Shown here piece after piece: positions 61,809-64,000 of a stretch of 64,000 bases of DNA. Location: contig NZ_UESZ01000001.1 of assembly GCF_900108585.1 (NCBI RefSeq), positions 930,001 to 994,000 of the forward strand, written 5' to 3'. Each line of letters starts with the position of its first letter. The stretch's first letter is position 1. The DNA comes from Branchiibius hedensis (GTDB lineage: Bacteria > Actinomycetota > Actinomycetes > Actinomycetales > Dermatophilaceae). Below the pieces are notes generated by a model. The model was not told where the DNA came from. It searched no databases and saw nothing but the letters and a program-made list of their open reading frames with translations. Made by a program: the position numbers and the translations under genes.

Positions 61809-63164
61809 GTGCCGGAGCCCGTCGTCGATCAGCCGGTCGTCGATCCTGCCGTCGAGGCACCCACCTCGACCCGCATTCCGTGGCACGGCATATCTGTGGG
61901 CCTGGGCGTCGCGTTCGGACTGATGGTCCTGGCGTTCGCCGTGTACGCAGTCACCCTGCATCCGCTGGGTGGTGAGGTCCGACGCGGCGACGCCGTGAAC
62001 CCCGGCCAGGTCGTCTACGGGACCGACGTGACCAGCGCCCCGGTCGAGGCGCCTCGCCCACAACCGCCACAACCCGTGCCGCCGGGTCTGCGCACGTGGT
62101 CGTTGGCCAATGCCGGTTCGGGGTCATTGTTCGCGTTGGGCGCTGCCGACTGCTCCGACGACGTCTGCCCGGTGCTGTTGCGTTCCTCGGACGACGGGAC
62201 CTCCTGGAACGCGGTGCAGACCTTCGCAGATGCCGATACCTCTAGTGCCCGAGGCGATTTCGTGCCTTCCGTGCAGCCCGACCGGTCGATCACCCAGACC
62301 CGGTTCCTGGATCCGCAACGCGGCTATGTCTTCGGTGGCGACCTGTGGCTGACCCGCGACCGCGGGCAGACCTTCACCCGGATGCCACACGTGGGTCAGA
62401 CGATCCTGGACGTCGCGGTGGACGCAGCCAGGGGCAGGGTGGCCGTGCTGTCGTCCGACGGTTGCGTCCAGGGCACCTGCACCGGACCGATCTACCTGAG
62501 TCTGATCAAACCGTCCGACAACGCGGTCTCCGGCGTGACCGCGAGCCTGGTGCCGACCATCGCGGTGAGCGCGGGTTCGTTGGTGCTGTCCGAGGGTCAG
62601 GTGTTCGTCCAACTCGGCGGCAGCCCGACCGGGCCCTTCGACGCCTATTCGATCAAGGGCAGTTCCTTTGCGCCGATGAAGGGTCCGACCGCGTGCCGGG
62701 GGACCGGGATCGGCGCCTTGACCGGTGTCACCGGCAGCAAGGGGATGTACGCCGTGTGCGCGCCGACGGCGGTCGGTGACCGCACGTCGTACACCGTGAT
62801 CCACTCCACCGACGGTGGTGCGTCGTGGTCGGTGGCTTCGGTCGGTGCGCTGGTGCTGCCCGCCATCGGCCAGGTCAGCCTCGCCGCGCCCGATCCGTTG
62901 GTGTTGGTCGCCGCGAGCGGCGGTCCGCGCGGTGACGTGGGTTTCGTGCCCAAGGGCTACGCGGCTCTCGTGCGTTCGGACAACGGTGGGCGGGGGTTCG
63001 CCGCACCCAAGACGCCGCCCACGTCCGCGACCGGCTTCGATGATGTGATCAGCGCCGGCAACTCGACGCTCTACGCCATCCCGCGTACTGCCTCGGGATA
63101 CTGGACCAGTGACGATGACGGGACCACCTGGCGCTATGTCGACCCGGCGGTGGAGGAACGATGA
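61809..63164 (+). CDS. Membrane-anchored BNR/sialidase-like beta-propeller protein
   Basis: The 451-residue protein has a cytoplasmic Pro-rich N-terminus, one membrane helix (about residues 29-48) and a large extracellular part with repeated Ser-x-Asp-x-Gly-x-(Ser/Thr)-W motifs (SSDDGTSWN, TRDRGQTF, STDGGASWS, SDNGGRGF, SDDDGTTWR). Those are Asp-box (BNR) repeats of a beta-propeller. No enzymatic signature is found. TACCCT lies seven bases before the GTG at 61809, fixing the start. It overlaps the next gene by four bases. It could act as a surface sensor or binding protein. Confidence 0.82.
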   Translation: MPEPVVDQPVVDPAVEAPTSTRIPWHGISVGLGVAFGLMVLAFAVYAVTLHPLGGEVRRGDAVNPGQVVYGTDVTSAPVEAPRPQPPQPVPPGLRTWSLANAGSGSLFALGAADCSDDVCPVLLRSSDDGTSWNAVQTFADADTSSARGDFVPSVQPDRSITQTRFLDPQRGYVFGGDLWLTRDRGQTFTRMPHVGQTILDVAVDAARGRVAVLSSDGCVQGTCTGPIYLSLIKPSDNAVSGVTASLVPTIAVSAGSLVLSEGQVFVQLGGSPTGPFDAYSIKGSSFAPMKGPTACRGTGIGALTGVTGSKGMYAVCAPTAVGDRTSYTVIHSTDGGASWSVASVGALVLPAIGQVSLAAPDPLVLVAASGGPRGDVGFVPKGYAALVRSDNGGRGFAAPKTPPTSATGFDDVISAGNSTLYAIPRTASGYWTSDDDGTTWRYVDPAVEER

Positions 63165-64000
63165 CTGACTACCCCCAGCACTGGGAGGCCGATGTTGTCC
63201 TGCGGGACGGCTCGGTCGCCCAGGTGCGGCCGATCAAGCCGTCCGACGATGACGCGCTGCGCGCGTTCCACGACGCCCAGTCGCCGGAGTCCACCTACCT
63301 ACGCTTCTTCGCGCCGATGAAGCATCTGTCCGACAAGGACGTGCACCGCTTCACCCACGTCGACTACATCAATCGTGTCGCGCTGGTGCTGCGCAGCGGC
63401 GAGCGGCTGGTGGGCGTGGGACGGTTCGACCGTTTCGACGACGGCCGCAAGGCCGAGGTGGCGTTCAACGTCTCCGATTCCTTCCAGGGTCGCGGAGTCG
63501 GGTCCGTGCTGCTGGAGCACCTGGCCGCCATCGGTCTGGAACTCGGCGTGGAGGAATTCGTCGCCGACGTCCTGCCGCAGAACACCAAGATGCTGTCGGT
63601 GTTCACCGAGGCGGGGTATGCGGTCAATCGGGCGTTCGAGGACGGCGTCGTCGCCTTGTCCTTCCCGATCGAGCCGACGTCGGCTTCTCGGCAGGTCGTC
63701 GTCGCCCGGGAGCAACGGGCGGAGGCGACGAGTCTGCGAGCGCTGCTCAGCCCTGCCTCGGTAGCCGTGGTCGGAGTCAGCGAGAAGCCCGACCGGCTGG
63801 GCCGTCGGGTGTGGCAGCAGGTCGCCGACGGCGGTTACACCGGTGAGCTCTTTGCCGTGAACTCCTCTGTGCACGAGGCAATTTCGGGGGTGACGATTTA
63901 TCAACGCGTGACCGATCTGCCGCATCCGGTCGATCTGGTGGTGATCGCTGTGCCCGCGGCCGCGACCCTGGCGGTCATCGATGACTGCGCCAAGCTCGGG
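63161..64000 (+). CDS. GNAT acetyltransferase / acyl-CoA synthetase fusion (Pat-like), cut by window
   Basis: The visible 280 codons give an N-terminal GNAT domain (about residues 10-165; NVSDSFQGRGVGSVLLEHL is the acetyl-CoA loop). A CoA-binding domain begins at LLSPASVAVVGVSEKPDRLGRRVWQQV (about 190 on) and runs to the right edge. The order GNAT then CoA-binding then ATP-grasp is that of actinobacterial bifunctional acetyltransferase/acetate-CoA ligase-like proteins, which may acetylate lysines such as those of acetyl-CoA synthetase. GGAGGAACG precedes the ATG, which overlaps the previous stop (ATGA). Confidence 0.9.
   Translation, partial: MTDYPQHWEADVVLRDGSVAQVRPIKPSDDDALRAFHDAQSPESTYLRFFAPMKHLSDKDVHRFTHVDYINRVALVLRSGERLVGVGRFDRFDDGRKAEVAFNVSDSFQGRGVGSVLLEHLAAIGLELGVEEFVADVLPQNTKMLSVFTEAGYAVNRAFEDGVVALSFPIEPTSASRQVVVAREQRAEATSLRALLSPASVAVVGVSEKPDRLGRRVWQQVADGGYTGELFAVNSSVHEAISGVTIYQRVTDLPHPVDLVVIAVPAAATLAVIDDCAKLG

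Overview
The window is high-GC actinobacterial DNA. The supernumerary menaquinol cytochrome bcc genes (ctaE-qcrC-qcrA-qcrB), a class II DAHP synthase, a PASTA kinase facing an Rv2175c-type DNA-binding protein, SAV_6107/DUF3040 proteins and an F420-type LLM oxidoreductase all point to Actinomycetota. I infer a Micrococcales relative of the Dermacoccaceae/Intrasporangiaceae type, but the sequence alone does not fix the family. There are no tRNA, rRNA or CRISPR features that I can see.

Region 1 (1-20154) is conserved core. It matches, gene for gene in many places, the Mycobacterium tuberculosis stretch Rv2169c-Rv2196: respiratory chain genes, trpD, a DnaQ/UvrC-like nuclease, an SRPBCC protein, an acyltransferase, aroG, pknL, Rv2175c, a polyprenyl synthase, a methylenetetrahydrofolate reductase, an SAV_6107 HEPN protein and DUF3040. 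Two tandem ROK glucokinases and an EEP-family nuclease/phosphatase are set into it. Region 2 (20209-32248) carries a siderophore-interacting protein, a complete narGHJI-narK nitrate respiration operon, two small conserved proteins and parE.

Region 3 (32259-about 54900) is accessory and separates parE from parC. It opens with an intact IS481-family element inserted 10 bp after parE. Next comes a roughly 12-kb catabolic island (33479-45434): a five-gene beta-oxidation-type operon joined by 4-base overlaps, a LysR regulator, an AcoR-like regulator, and a cyclohexanone-monooxygenase-type Baeyer-Villiger enzyme with an aldehyde and an alcohol dehydrogenase. Read together these suggest oxidation of a cyclic ketone through a lactone to a dicarboxylic acid, then CoA activation and beta-oxidation. 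No lactone hydrolase is visible. After the island come single enzymes, decayed gene remnants (antitoxin, HelD-like helicase, a duplicated gene start) and a VapBC-type toxin-antitoxin pair.

Region 4 (about 54900-64000) returns to chromosomal housekeeping: parC, a second VapBC-type pair bracketed by two related long palindromes, an LLM oxidoreductase, an alpha-hydroxy-acid oxidase, a nitroreductase, an exported BNR-like protein and a GNAT/acyl-CoA-ligase fusion cut by the right edge.

A recurring signal is a TANNNT -10 box placed 6-7 bases before the start codon. It fixes about twenty starts and implies many leaderless mRNAs. The catabolic island genes use Shine-Dalgarno leaders instead.
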